From: Arthrobacter sp. MYb214
GTDB taxonomy: Bacteria; Actinomycetota; Actinomycetes; Actinomycetales; Micrococcaceae
Assembly (NCBI RefSeq): GCF_002979865.1
Contig: NZ_PCPZ01000004.1
Location: forward strand, 124,001 to 188,000
DNA: 64,000 bases
Direction: 5' to 3'
The stretch's first letter is position 1, and the number at the start of each line of letters is the position of its first letter. The position numbers were made by a program, and so were the translations under genes. Positions 43,752 to 52,001 of this stretch are shown here, one piece after another. The notes below the pieces were generated by a model. The model saw only the letters and a program-made list of their open reading frames with translations. It was not told the origin of the DNA and did no database searches.

Positions 43752-43787
43752 GACGAAAGCCGAATCCGCAAGGGTTCGGCTTTCGTC
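43752..43787 (+). terminator. Hairpin terminator of the core iol operon
   Basis: GACGAAAGCCGAA (43752-43764) pairs with TTCGGCTTTCGTC (43775-43787). Three more pairs (TCC with GGG, one G-T) close on a GCAA tetraloop. No T-tract follows. Confidence 0.8.
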
Positions 43788-43941
43788 GTCCTGCCCGGGG
43801 GCCATCCTGCGCAGAAGGCGGATCCAGCAAGAGCCGCAAAATGCCGTGATGATCTGTGGGCATGGTCCCGGGAAGTGGCGGACCGGGAGGCTGCGGCAGT
43901 CCAAAAAGCAGTATCCGCCAGGACAAAATGTCCAAGAATGC

Positions 43942-43978
43942 TTGCCCAGAAAACACTGATGACGTATTGTCCTTACAT
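43942..43978 (+). promoter_or_regulatory. iolT promoter overlapped by a GntR-type site
   Basis: TTGCCC (43942-43947), 17 bases, TATTGT (43965-43970). TTGTCCTTACAT at 43967-43978, an 11/12 match to TTGT-N4-ACAA, overlaps the -10, a position suited to repression. GGACA-AAA-TGTCC at 43921-43933 lies just upstream. The remaining bases from 43788 to 44134 show no gene. Confidence 0.5.
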
Positions 43979-44134
43979 AAGGGCTGTGAAGCCCATCACT
44001 TTCAATTATCGACGGGGCCGGAATAATGCTCAATGGCCCCCGCCGCACCGAGTGGAGGAAGCCGGATCGCAGTTGATCCGATGGATGGCCGCAGGCCAGC
44101 CATGCTTCCACCCGGGCAATCCAAAGGAGTCCCC

Positions 44135-45625
44135 ATGTCCAGTGCGCAGAGTGCTTCTGCAGAGTCGAGTCTGCCGCCCCTTAGTCCGGGCCCCCATGCA
44201 AAACGTCTCGGTTTAATCTCCATCGTTGCCTGTTTCGGCGGTCTGCTTTTCGGCTATGACACAGGTGTTGCCAACGGTGCTGAAGGCCCGATGGCCGCCG
44301 AGCTGGGCCTGAATCTCCTGCAGATTGGCGTGGTGATCAGCTCGCTGGTCTTCGCCGCCGCAATTGGCGCACTGGTCGGTGGGCAGATCGCTGACGTGTG
44401 GGGCCGGCGGAAAACCATCATCATGCTGGCAGTCCTCTTCTTCGCGGGAAGCCTGCTGGTTGTCTTTTCGCCTGCTGGACCGGAACTGGGAACGTTCTCG
44501 CCCTTTGGCTACAGCGTGCTGATTGCCGGACGCATCATGCTCGGATTGGCCGTCGGCGGCGCATCTACGGTCGTGCCGGTATACCTGGCTGAACTGGCAC
44601 CGTATGAAATTCGCGGCTCGATCACCGGCCGCAATGAGTTGGCCATCGTCTCGGGCCAGCTGGCCGCCTTCGTCATGAACGCGATCATTGGAACCGTTCT
44701 GGGCGGGACCGTGGATGGCATCTGGCGTATCATGTTCGCGATTTGCGCCTTGCCGGCATTGGCGTTGTTCTTCGGCATGCTGCGCATGCCTGAATCCCCT
44801 CGCTGGCTCGTGGAAAAGCGCCGCTATGCCGAGGCGTTGCGGGTGCTCAAGACCGTGCGCTCGCCTGAACGCGCACTGGCCGAAGTCCACGAGATCGAGA
44901 TTGTCGCCGACGAGGAAAAGCTGGCTAACAAGCCGGTGGGCATCAAAGCGGTGCTGAAGAACAAATGGCTGATGCGCATCATCGCCATCGGCATCGGCGT
45001 TTCCATGACTCAGCAGCTCACGGGCATCAACTCGATCATGTACTACGGCACGCGCGTGCTGGAAGAATCCGGGATGTCAGAGCAGCAGGCAGTACTGGCG
45101 AATATCGCCTTTGGCGTGGTTGCTGTCATTGGCGGAATTATCGCCCTGCGCAACATGGACCGCATGGACCGCCGCAAGACGTTCCTGATTGGCCTGTCGC
45201 TGACCACCACCTGCCACTTGCTGGTGGCTATCGCGGGCATGCTGCTGCCAGTTGGCAGCCCGATCCGGCCAGTGGTGATCCTGATCCTGGTGGTTGCCTT
45301 CGTGATGTCCATGCAGACATTCCTGAACGTGGCCGTCTGGGTATGGCTGGCTGAAATCTTCCCGCTGCATATGCGCGGACTGGGCATTGGCATCTCGGTA
45401 TTCTTCGGCTGGACGACCAACGGCGTGCTGGCACTGTTCTTCCCGTCGCTGGTCTCCGGGATCGGGATTACCGGATCCTTCTTCATCTTCGCTGGCATCG
45501 GTGTGCTGGCACTGTTCTTCGTAGCCACTCAGGTGCCTGAAACCCGTGGACGCTCGCTGGAAGCGCTGGAAGAGGATGTTTCCACCGGAGCGATCTACCA
45601 CGTCAAGCCTGTGGTCAACGCCTGA
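44135..45625 (+). CDS. iolT: myo-Inositol:proton symporter (sugar porter MFS)
   Basis: 496 residues, twelve helices. The sugar porter marks are all present: GLLFGYDTGVANGAEGPMAAELGL, GGQIADVWGRRKTI, AGRIMLGLAVGGASTVVPVYLAELAP, PESPRWLVEKRR, TQQLTGINSIMYYG, and PETRGRSLEALEED at the end. The close neighbours support inositol as substrate. ATG at 44135 follows CAAAGGAGTCCCC. It follows the core iol operon but has its own promoter. Confidence 0.88.
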   Translation: MSSAQSASAESSLPPLSPGPHAKRLGLISIVACFGGLLFGYDTGVANGAEGPMAAELGLNLLQIGVVISSLVFAAAIGALVGGQIADVWGRRKTIIMLAVLFFAGSLLVVFSPAGPELGTFSPFGYSVLIAGRIMLGLAVGGASTVVPVYLAELAPYEIRGSITGRNELAIVSGQLAAFVMNAIIGTVLGGTVDGIWRIMFAICALPALALFFGMLRMPESPRWLVEKRRYAEALRVLKTVRSPERALAEVHEIEIVADEEKLANKPVGIKAVLKNKWLMRIIAIGIGVSMTQQLTGINSIMYYGTRVLEESGMSEQQAVLANIAFGVVAVIGGIIALRNMDRMDRRKTFLIGLSLTTTCHLLVAIAGMLLPVGSPIRPVVILILVVAFVMSMQTFLNVAVWVWLAEIFPLHMRGLGIGISVFFGWTTNGVLALFFPSLVSGIGITGSFFIFAGIGVLALFFVATQVPETRGRSLEALEEDVSTGAIYHVKPVVNA

Positions 45626-45650
45626 ATCCCGGCGCATCGCTGAGCTGGCA

Positions 45651-45685
45651 AGCCCAGCCCCCGCCGCATGGCAAGGGGCTGGGCT
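45651..45685. terminator. Terminator between iolT and the leftward lacI gene
   Basis: AGCCCAGCCCC (45651-45661) and GGGGCTGGGCT (45675-45685), a perfect 11-bp stem with a 13-base loop, between convergent stop codons. Confidence 0.75.
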
Positions 45686-45690
45686 CGCCG

Positions 45691-46680
45691 CTATGCCCGG
45701 GGCCTTGCCGTGCTGCCTCGCACTACCAGCTGCGGGGCATGGGTGCTGGAAGCGCCCGGGGCGTTCAGGGCCGCGTGCATGGCGGCTTGGGCCAGTGCCG
45801 CGACATCTTGCCGAACGCTGGTCAGATCGGCGTGCGCCAGCCTGGCGAATTCACTGTCGTCATAGCCGACCAGGCAGATCTGCTCGGGAACATGCAGGCC
45901 GGCAAGGTCGATTGCTTGGCGGGCGCCGAGCGCCGCACGGTCATTGAAGGCCAGTACCGCTGTGGCGCGTTCGGCTGGGGTAGTCGCTTCCAGGTATTCG
46001 CGCAGGACCGTGAAAGCGGTGGCGTCATCGGGGCCAGCTGGGAGCACTTGGCCGTGCGCGTTGGCGCGGGCGGCGGATTCGGCAAAGGCATCGCGCCGCT
46101 GTTGCGCCGCGATGGCAGATCCGCCATCCAGATGCAGCAGCCGTGTGTGGCCGAGCTGGGCCACGTGGCTGACGGCTTGTTCAACGCCGGCAGCCTCGTT
46201 GGTAATGACTGATGGGATGCCGTCAATCGTGCGCAGCAGGCTGATTATGGGAAGCTGCTTGGAGGCGTGGACCAGTTGAGCCGGCGGAAGTTCCGGGAAC
46301 AGGCCAATCACCGCTTCGACTCCCGCATCGATCAGCGTATTGAGCACTCGGCGTTCATCGCGGTGCCTGCCGGTAGCGCCCAGGATGATCTCGAAGCCGT
46401 TCTGGTCTGCCTGCTCGTACAGGGCATCGGCCAATTCCGCATGCAACGGTTCTCCCAGCGCCAGGGCCAGACCGATGGTCCGGCTGCGGCTGCTGCGCAG
46501 CGACCGCGCGCGCGAATCCGGGCGGTAACCCAACTCCGCGGCCGCCTGCTTGACTCGGGACCGGGATTCTTCGCTGGCACCCTCGGCACCGCGCATGACA
46601 ATCGAGGCCAGCGCTACCGAGACCCCAGAGGCGCGGGCGACGTCGGCCAGTGTGGGGCGTTTTGCAGGGGGTGTCGGCAT
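45691..46680 (-). CDS. LacI-family regulator of the 46.8-48.7 kb pair
   Basis: 329 residues. The helix-turn-helix is TLADVARASGVSVALASIVMRGAEGASEESR, a recognition helix of the ALASIVMRG type, followed by the hinge RPDSRARSLRSSRS. The effector half has IGLALALGEPLHAELADALYEQ and LVGYDDSEFARLAH. It is divergent from the dehydrogenase/TIM-barrel pair at 46777-48659, with two TCTAGAACGTT-type operators between, so it is almost certainly their autoregulated repressor. Confidence 0.88.
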   Translation of the reverse strand: MPTPPAKRPTLADVARASGVSVALASIVMRGAEGASEESRSRVKQAAAELGYRPDSRARSLRSSRSRTIGLALALGEPLHAELADALYEQADQNGFEIILGATGRHRDERRVLNTLIDAGVEAVIGLFPELPPAQLVHASKQLPIISLLRTIDGIPSVITNEAAGVEQAVSHVAQLGHTRLLHLDGGSAIAAQQRRDAFAESAARANAHGQVLPAGPDDATAFTVLREYLEATTPAERATAVLAFNDRAALGARQAIDLAGLHVPEQICLVGYDDSEFARLAHADLTSVRQDVAALAQAAMHAALNAPGASSTHAPQLVVRGSTARPRA

Positions 46681-46694
46681 GGGCGGAACTTTCT

Positions 46695-46710
46695 TCTAGA
46701 ACGTTATAGA
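46695..46710. promoter_or_regulatory. LacI operator 1, TCTAGAACGTTATAGA
   Basis: A near-perfect palindrome (one arm mismatch) 15 bases before the lacI start on the minus strand, placed for autorepression. Confidence 0.7.
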
Positions 46711-46752
46711 CAGTTGCTATCCAGTGTGCCATGATTTTCCTGAACACTAAAT

Positions 46753-46766
46753 CTAGAACGTTCTAG
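46753..46766. promoter_or_regulatory. LacI operator 2, CTAGAACGTTCTAG
   Basis: A perfect 14-bp palindrome 10 bases before the ATG of the dehydrogenase gene at 46777. It shares CTAGAACGTT with operator 1, 58 bases away centre to centre. Confidence 0.78.
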
Positions 46767-46776
46767 GAGAGACTTC

Positions 46777-47868
46777 ATGGCTTACCAGAGCCTGCCAGAA
46801 ACTTCAGTAAAGCCGCTGCGCCTGGCCGTTATCGGTACCGGGTGGATCGGAGCATTCCACGCCCGCACCGTGGCGCAGCATCTGCCGGATGCGCTATTGC
46901 ATGTCATAGCGGACCCGGCGCCGGGCCGGGCCGCTGAACTGGCCGCTGAGCTTGGTTGCCCGAACTACACCGAAGTCATCGCCGACGTGCTTGCCGACGA
47001 CAGCGTGGACGCCGTGGTTATCGGGGCGCCTTCGAGCTTCCATGCCGGCTTGATCGCCCAAGCCGCCGCAGCCGGAAAGCACATCTTCTGCGAAAAGCCG
47101 GCAGCGCACGCGTTGTCGGACTTGGACGCCGCGCTTGACGCCGTAGAGGCTTCCGGGGTGCTGCTGCAGATCGGTTTCAACCGGCGCTTCTCCCGGGACT
47201 TCGCCGTTGTGGCGGAACAGGTGCATTCCGGAGTTATTGGCACCCCGCAACTGCTGCGCTCGCTGACCCGGGATCCAGAAGTGGCCGGCGGGCTGCCCAA
47301 CGCGGCAAAGATCCGTTCCCACGTCATTTTCACTGAAACCCTGATCCACGATTTTGACACCCTGAACTGGTTGAACCCGGGAGCCGAAGCAGTGGAAGTC
47401 CACGTCATGTCCGATGCGCTGGTGGCCCCTGAGCACCGGGGCTCCGGTTTGCTGGATACCGCCGTGGTGAGCCTGCGCTACTCCAATGGGGCAATCGCCG
47501 TGGCCGAGGCGAACTTCTCGGCCAGCTACGGCTATGACGTGCGCGGAGAAGTCTTCGGTTCAAAGGGCATGGTGCAGGCAGGCAATCCGGTGCAGCTGGC
47601 CGCGGCCAGCTTCGACAGCCAGGGAGCGCATGCGCCAACCGAACGGTTGAACATCGAGCTATTCGCCCAGGCCTACCGCGAGCAGCTCTCGGTCTTCGCC
47701 CGCAAGATCCGGGGCTTGCGCGAGGATACGGCTGATGCGGCCCTGGCGGTCCCCACCGGCGCCGACGCCCGCGCAGCCCTGCGCATCGCACTGGCGGCCT
47801 TGGAATCCGCAGAATCCGGGCTGCCGGTCAAGTTGGAATCCGCCACCCGCCTTGCGGTGAACCCATGA
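46777..47868 (+). CDS. Gfo/Idh/MocA-family dehydrogenase, inositol dehydrogenase-like
   Basis: 363 residues. RLAVIGTGWIGAFHARTVAQHLP is the Rossmann start; HIFCEKPAAHALSDLDAALDAV holds the catalytic Lys; GFNRRFSRDF and FTETLIHDFDTLNWLNPG (Asp/His) resemble IolG and scyllo-inositol dehydrogenases. It probably oxidises an inositol isomer different from that used by the core IolG. Its TGA overlaps the ATG of the TIM-barrel gene, so both are made together, under the LacI protein encoded divergently. Confidence 0.87.
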   Translation: MAYQSLPETSVKPLRLAVIGTGWIGAFHARTVAQHLPDALLHVIADPAPGRAAELAAELGCPNYTEVIADVLADDSVDAVVIGAPSSFHAGLIAQAAAAGKHIFCEKPAAHALSDLDAALDAVEASGVLLQIGFNRRFSRDFAVVAEQVHSGVIGTPQLLRSLTRDPEVAGGLPNAAKIRSHVIFTETLIHDFDTLNWLNPGAEAVEVHVMSDALVAPEHRGSGLLDTAVVSLRYSNGAIAVAEANFSASYGYDVRGEVFGSKGMVQAGNPVQLAAASFDSQGAHAPTERLNIELFAQAYREQLSVFARKIRGLREDTADAALAVPTGADARAALRIALAALESAESGLPVKLESATRLAVNP

Positions 47869-48659
47869 ACGGGCAACTGGCGGTCTGTGCCGAAATGGTC
47901 TTCCTGGACCTTCCGCTGATCGACCGGGTGAAGCGCCTGGACGAGGCCGGCTTTGAAATAGAACTCTGGGATATCCGGGGCAAGGACCTGCCGGCATTGG
48001 CGGCCACCGGCGCCCGTTTCGGCTCCATGACAGGCTACAGCGCAGGCAGCCTCTGCGATCCGGACAGCGCGGGCGAAGTTGTTCGCACCGCCAAGGAATT
48101 GATCCCGGCAGCCCAGCAGCTGGGCATCCACCGGCTAGTTGTGCATCCGGCCCAGCTCGTTGACGGGCAGGCGGCCAGCCCGCAATTCCGGGCTACCGGA
48201 GAGATGTGGCTCACCGCAGCGCGAACGCTGGAAGCACTGGGCCGCATCGGCGAAGAGCACCAGGTCACCTTCATGCTGGAGAACCTGAACACGATCCTGG
48301 ATCACCCTGGAATCCCGCTGGGACGCGCCAAGGACACGATGTCCCTGGTCAAGGCCGTCGGGCACCCGAACGTGAAGATGATGCTGGACCTGTACCACGC
48401 CCAAATTGGCGAGGGGAACCTCATCGAACTGGTGCGCTCGGCGCTTCCGCACATTGGGGAAATCCAGGTCGCAGACGTACCCGGACGGTGCGAGCCGGGC
48501 ACCGGGGAGATCAACTATCTGGCCGTCGCCCGTGTGCTGGCCGAGCTGGGTTATTCTGGCCCGATCGGCATGGAGGCCTACGCCAGCGCAGATTCCGAAG
48601 GAGCCATCGCGGCCTTTGCCCAGGCGTTTTCACCGCTGTCCAAGCCCGTGGCGCGCTAG
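47865..48659 (+). CDS. Hydroxypyruvate isomerase-like TIM-barrel protein
   Basis: 264 residues. ELWDIRGKDLPALAATGARFGSMTGY, FMLENLNT (Glu), MMLDLYHAQIGEGNL (Asp, His), IQVADVPGRCEPGTGEINY and GPIGMEAY (Glu) follow the Hyi order of metal ligands. Hyi interconverts hydroxypyruvate and tartronate semialdehyde, but paralogues coupled to inositol dehydrogenases act on keto-inositols. Given the ATGA coupling to the dehydrogenase, the second role is more likely; this is inference. Confidence 0.82.
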   Translation: MNGQLAVCAEMVFLDLPLIDRVKRLDEAGFEIELWDIRGKDLPALAATGARFGSMTGYSAGSLCDPDSAGEVVRTAKELIPAAQQLGIHRLVVHPAQLVDGQAASPQFRATGEMWLTAARTLEALGRIGEEHQVTFMLENLNTILDHPGIPLGRAKDTMSLVKAVGHPNVKMMLDLYHAQIGEGNLIELVRSALPHIGEIQVADVPGRCEPGTGEINYLAVARVLAELGYSGPIGMEAYASADSEGAIAAFAQAFSPLSKPVAR

Positions 48660-48697
48660 CATCATGCACCGAGCATCGGAATGAGAGTCTAAAGCCC

Positions 48698-48731
48698 AGT
48701 GGCGGCAGCAGGAAAACCTGCTGCCGCCACT
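48698..48731. terminator. Bidirectional terminator between convergent operons
   Basis: AGTGGCGGCAGCAGG (48698-48712), AAAA loop, exact complement at 48717-48731: a 15-bp perfect stem between the TIM-barrel gene and iolB. Confidence 0.88.
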
Positions 48732-48750
48732 TGGCGTGCGTTCCGAGAAG

Positions 48751-49653
48751 CTACGCGCCAGCGCCGAAAGGCAAGCGCGAATCCATGCTCTGCGAATCCC
48801 AAGTCTGGCGGATCCAGCCGTGGTGGGGATCATCGCTGATCAGCCAATCGCGCACCCGCCCCGGGCCGGCCATGACGTTCAGGTAGTAGAGGTCGTATCC
48901 CGGCCCGGCCATGGCCGGACCATGCCAGCCGTAGGGGACCAGGACAACGTCCCCGGTGCGGACCTCGGCATTTACATCGATGGGGCGTTCATCCGAAGCA
49001 TAAACGCGCGCGTAGCCGATGGGATCGCTTGCCGCCTCGGCGGGCATGCCCTGGGCTAGCTGCGTCTCGAAGTAGTAGATTTCCTCGAGGCTGGTTTCGC
49101 CTTCCTTCTCCTGATCATGCTTATGCGGAGGGTAGGAAGACCAGTTGCCCGCCGGAGTGATGACTTCGCAGACGATGAATCGGTCCGCTTCCAGGGCGGC
49201 CGGGGTGCCGAAGTTGTGGACCTGGCGGGAGCAGTTTCCTGCGCCGCGCAGCTCCACAGGGGTCTCTTCTGCCCTGATCAGCCGGGTCGGGTAGGACTGC
49301 TTGGCCGGGGCCAGTGCGACGGCGACCCGGCCCCCTTTGGCGGAGCTGATGGACAGCGCCGTGTTGATGCCGGTGTAGAGGACATCAGCAGGTCCAGCAA
49401 AGACTGATTCGCGACCCTTGAGAACATGTTCGGTTCCTGCCATGGCGACAGTGAATGATTCGCCGCTGAGCGGGACCACGATCCGTTCTTCGCTGCAGGC
49501 CTCCAGTTCAACTGTTTGGCCAGGGGCCAGTTCAGCTACCTTGAGTCCGGTGTGTGCCCAGCCGTCTATGGAAACGGCTGAGTCATGGGCACCGAGCGAG
49601 ATGCTCCATTCTCCGTTAGCGGCCGAACCTGCAGGGTAAATCCAATCGGTCAT
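48751..49653 (-). CDS. iolB: 5-Deoxy-glucuronate isomerase
   Basis: 300 residues, double-cupin IolB. FIVCEVITPAGNWSSYPPHKHDQEKEGETSLEEIYYF carries the His-x-His and Glu metal ligands, and VLVPYGWHGPAMAGPGYDLYYLNVMAGP the late His. It converts 5-deoxy-D-glucuronate (IolD product) to 2-deoxy-5-keto-D-gluconate (IolC substrate). It is missing from the core operon and lies 5 kb away, directly after gntR on the same strand, so it is probably co-transcribed with its regulator. Confidence 0.93.
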   Translation of the reverse strand: MTDWIYPAGSAANGEWSISLGAHDSAVSIDGWAHTGLKVAELAPGQTVELEACSEERIVVPLSGESFTVAMAGTEHVLKGRESVFAGPADVLYTGINTALSISSAKGGRVAVALAPAKQSYPTRLIRAEETPVELRGAGNCSRQVHNFGTPAALEADRFIVCEVITPAGNWSSYPPHKHDQEKEGETSLEEIYYFETQLAQGMPAEAASDPIGYARVYASDERPIDVNAEVRTGDVVLVPYGWHGPAMAGPGYDLYYLNVMAGPGRVRDWLISDDPHHGWIRQTWDSQSMDSRLPFGAGA

Positions 49654-49686
49654 CAGTCGATCCTTTCGACGGCGGGGGACAGGTGC

Positions 49687-50427
49687 CTAGCGTTGCACCA
49701 AGGTCATTTCAAAACTGTAGGCGTCTGCTCGATAAACATGGGAGCCGGTTTCCACGTTGCGCCCAGTGTCATCCACCGCGGTGCGCTGCATGGTCACCAG
49801 GGCCGAACCGGCCGCTGCGTCCAAGGTCTTGGCCTGGGCTTCATCTGCGGTCGTGGCCCCGATGCGCTGCTGGGCCAGGCGGAAGTTCACCCCTGCTTCG
49901 CGCAGGAGCTCGTAGAGGCCATGGGCCTGCAAGGACGTTTCGTCCAGCTCGACAATGTCGTCGCGAACCCAGTTCTCCATGAGGGCCAGCGGGCTGCCTC
50001 CGGCAGAACGCAGCCGGGTGAAGTGGTAGACAGAGACGTCCTTGGGCAGCGAAAGAAGATCCTGGATCTCCGGCGGAGCGGGAATGTGCTCGAAGCTGAG
50101 CAGGGTGGTAGAAGGCTTCTTCCCGGCGCGCTCAAGGTCGTCATTCAGGCTGGACAGCTCAAGATGCCGGCGGATCTGGCTGGAAACAACCTGCGTTCCC
50201 ACACCGCGCTTGCGCACCAGCAGGCCGGACTGGACTAGGTCATCCATGGCCTTGCGAATGGTGGGCCGTGAAAGCCGCAGCCGCTGGGCCAGCTCGATTT
50301 CATTTTCCAGTCGAGTGCCCGAGGCCAGCGAACCGTCGCGGATCGCGCCTTCGATGCCTTGCGCTACCTGGTGGTAGAGGGGAATGGGCGAAGATCGGTC
50401 GATCTTGATGCTCAGTGGTGTGCTCAC
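49687..50427 (-). CDS. GntR/HutC-type regulator, probable master regulator of the inositol locus
   Basis: 246 residues. The winged helix PLYHQVAQGIEGAIRDGSLASGTRLENEIELAQRLRLSRPTIRKAMDDLVQSGLLVRKRGVGTQV is followed by a UTRA ligand domain (VYHFTRLRSAGGSPLALMENWV, VTMQRTAVDDTGRNVETGSHVYR). In corynebacteria the inositol repressor IolR is also GntR-type. TTGT-N4-ACAA-like sites occur before this gene and before iolC, iolT and two dehydrogenase units. It is in one operon with iolB. Confidence 0.85.
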   Translation of the reverse strand: MSTPLSIKIDRSSPIPLYHQVAQGIEGAIRDGSLASGTRLENEIELAQRLRLSRPTIRKAMDDLVQSGLLVRKRGVGTQVVSSQIRRHLELSSLNDDLERAGKKPSTTLLSFEHIPAPPEIQDLLSLPKDVSVYHFTRLRSAGGSPLALMENWVRDDIVELDETSLQAHGLYELLREAGVNFRLAQQRIGATTADEAQAKTLDAAAGSALVTMQRTAVDDTGRNVETGSHVYRADAYSFEMTLVQR

Positions 50428-50448
50428 AGTTGCTCCTTGCCGGCGACT

Positions 50449-50478
50449 TTGTCATGATATGTCGCTTTGACAGGACAA
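50449..50478. promoter_or_regulatory. GntR-type sites before gntR-iolB
   Basis: TTGTCATGATAT at 50449-50460 and TTGACAGGACAA at 50467-50478, 18 bases apart, both imperfect TTGT-N4-ACAA sites. They suggest autoregulation of gntR. Confidence 0.45.
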
Positions 50479-50618
50479 ACTATATATGAAAGTTCACGAT
50501 TTGGGCATCCTTTGGCTGGAACTCCATTCATTCCAAAGCATTCTCCACGCTAGTTGGTGATCCCCAGCGGCGTTGCCAACTGCGGGGTTTGAGTCAGACA
50601 TGCGGTCCGACAAGGGGG

Positions 50619-50656
50619 ATTGGACAACAGGTTTGATTGTCCAATTGTCCTGATAA
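50619..50656. promoter_or_regulatory. Inverted repeat and GntR-type site before the dehydrogenase at 50788
   Basis: ATTGGACAA (50619-50627) and TTGTCCAAT (50637-50645) form a perfect 9-bp inverted repeat with a 9-base spacer. TTGTCCTGATAA at 50645-50656 follows, matching the reverse strand of the gntR site (TTGTCCTGTCAA) in ten of twelve bases. Confidence 0.5.
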
Positions 50657-50705
50657 AAAATTCGGCAGATTCCATTGCCCGAGGATTCCAGTGGCACATA
50701 TGGTT

Positions 50706-50723
50706 TTTTGGAACGGTCCAAGA
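50706..50723. promoter_or_regulatory. LacI operator variant TTTTGGAACGGTCCAAGA
   Basis: 15 of 18 bases equal the perfect operator at 33947-33964, including both TTTTGGA and TCCAA arms. It lies 65 bases before the dehydrogenase that is followed by a LacI gene with the same recognition helix as the LacI at 34031. Confidence 0.6.
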
Positions 50724-50787
50724 CCTGAGGCGAGCCACGGCGGCCACAGGGAATCACGGCGTTAAACGCCGCAGGCAGGAGAACATC

Positions 50788-51996
50788 ATGAATGAACAGC
50801 GCAGCATCGGCGTGGGGCTGATCTCGGTGGGTTGGATGGGCAAGCTGCACGCTCGCGCCTACAGTTCGGTGCCCTATGCTTATCCAGAGCTGGGCATCAA
50901 GCCAAGACTGGTCATAGCCGCGGACACCGAACAGTCGCGAGTCGACTTCGCGATCTCGACACTGGGCTTCGAGCGCGGAACACTGGACTACCACCAGGTG
51001 CTAGCCGATCCCGAGGTGGATGTCGTCTCGATTTGCGCTCCGAATTTCCTGCACGCCGACATGGCGATCGCCGCAGCAGAGGCCGGCAAGCACTTCTGGA
51101 TCGAAAAGCCCGCCGGCCGAAGCCTGGCCGAAACGCAGGCTATCGAGCAAGCCGCCATCCGCAATGGCGTGGTCACCTCGGTCGGGTTCAACTACCGGCA
51201 TGCGCCAGCTATCGCACGCGCCCGCCAGCTGGTGCAAGAAGGCCGGCTGGGATCCATCACGAATGTCCGCGCCAGCTTCCTTGCCGGATATGCGGCAGAC
51301 CCCCGGGCCGCTCTGTCGTGGCGCTTCAACCGGGAGCTGGCCGGCAGCGGGGTGCTTGCTGACCTGTTCAGCCATGCAGCTGATCTATGCAGCCATGTTG
51401 TCGGCCCCATCCAGGGCATTTCCGCATCTACCAATGTCATGATCCCGTCCCGGCCGAAACTATCCATGGGCCAGGGCACGCACTTCGACCTGATCCAAGG
51501 CGGTGAGCAAGGTGAAGTCGAGAATGAGGATTACGCCGCAGCGTTGGTGCGTTTCAGCCCAGAAGGCGTGGCGGACCGCGCGATCGGAACTATCGAGGCA
51601 TCCCGGGTGGCTGTGGGACCGCAGTGCGGTTACCGGCTGGAAATCTACGGCACGGAAGGTTCGGTCAAGTGGGATTTTGAACGCATGAATGAACTGGAAG
51701 TCGTGCTCGGTCGAGACAATGAAGAACAGGGATTCACGACGGTGATCGGCTCGCCAAAGCATGGCGAATACTCCCGGTTCCAGCCAGGCCCAGGGAACGC
51801 GATGGGCTTTGACGACCTCAAGACCATCGAGGCCAAGAAGTTCCTGCTGGCTGTCGCCGGTGGCGAGAAAACGAACTCCACCATCGCCGATGCGGTGGCG
51901 GCAGCCGCAGTGGTCGAAGCGGCCGAAGCATCTGCCGCAAGCGGCACGTGGCAGGCGCTGGATGAGCCGGTGCGCGCTGCGAGTGTGCAATACTGA
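50788..51996 (+). CDS. Gfo/Idh/MocA-family dehydrogenase
   Basis: 402 residues from the ATG at 50788 (CAGGAGAACATC before it). SIGVGLISVGWMGKLHARAYSSVPYAYPELGIKPRLVIAADTE has the Rossmann motif as GxxxxGWMG. HFWIEKPAGRSLAETQAI has the catalytic Lys; GFNYRHAPAIARARQLVQEGRLG, YAADPRAALSWRFNRELAGSGVLADLFSHAADLC and the C-terminal strands match the 32740 paralogue. An inositol or glycoside dehydrogenase is likely. A LacI gene follows at 5 bases, and the ABC transporter next to it may import the substrate. Confidence 0.86.
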   Translation: MNEQRSIGVGLISVGWMGKLHARAYSSVPYAYPELGIKPRLVIAADTEQSRVDFAISTLGFERGTLDYHQVLADPEVDVVSICAPNFLHADMAIAAAEAGKHFWIEKPAGRSLAETQAIEQAAIRNGVVTSVGFNYRHAPAIARARQLVQEGRLGSITNVRASFLAGYAADPRAALSWRFNRELAGSGVLADLFSHAADLCSHVVGPIQGISASTNVMIPSRPKLSMGQGTHFDLIQGGEQGEVENEDYAAALVRFSPEGVADRAIGTIEASRVAVGPQCGYRLEIYGTEGSVKWDFERMNELEVVLGRDNEEQGFTTVIGSPKHGEYSRFQPGPGNAMGFDDLKTIEAKKFLLAVAGGEKTNSTIADAVAAAAVVEAAEASAASGTWQALDEPVRAASVQY

Positions 51997-52001
51997 CCGC
52001 C

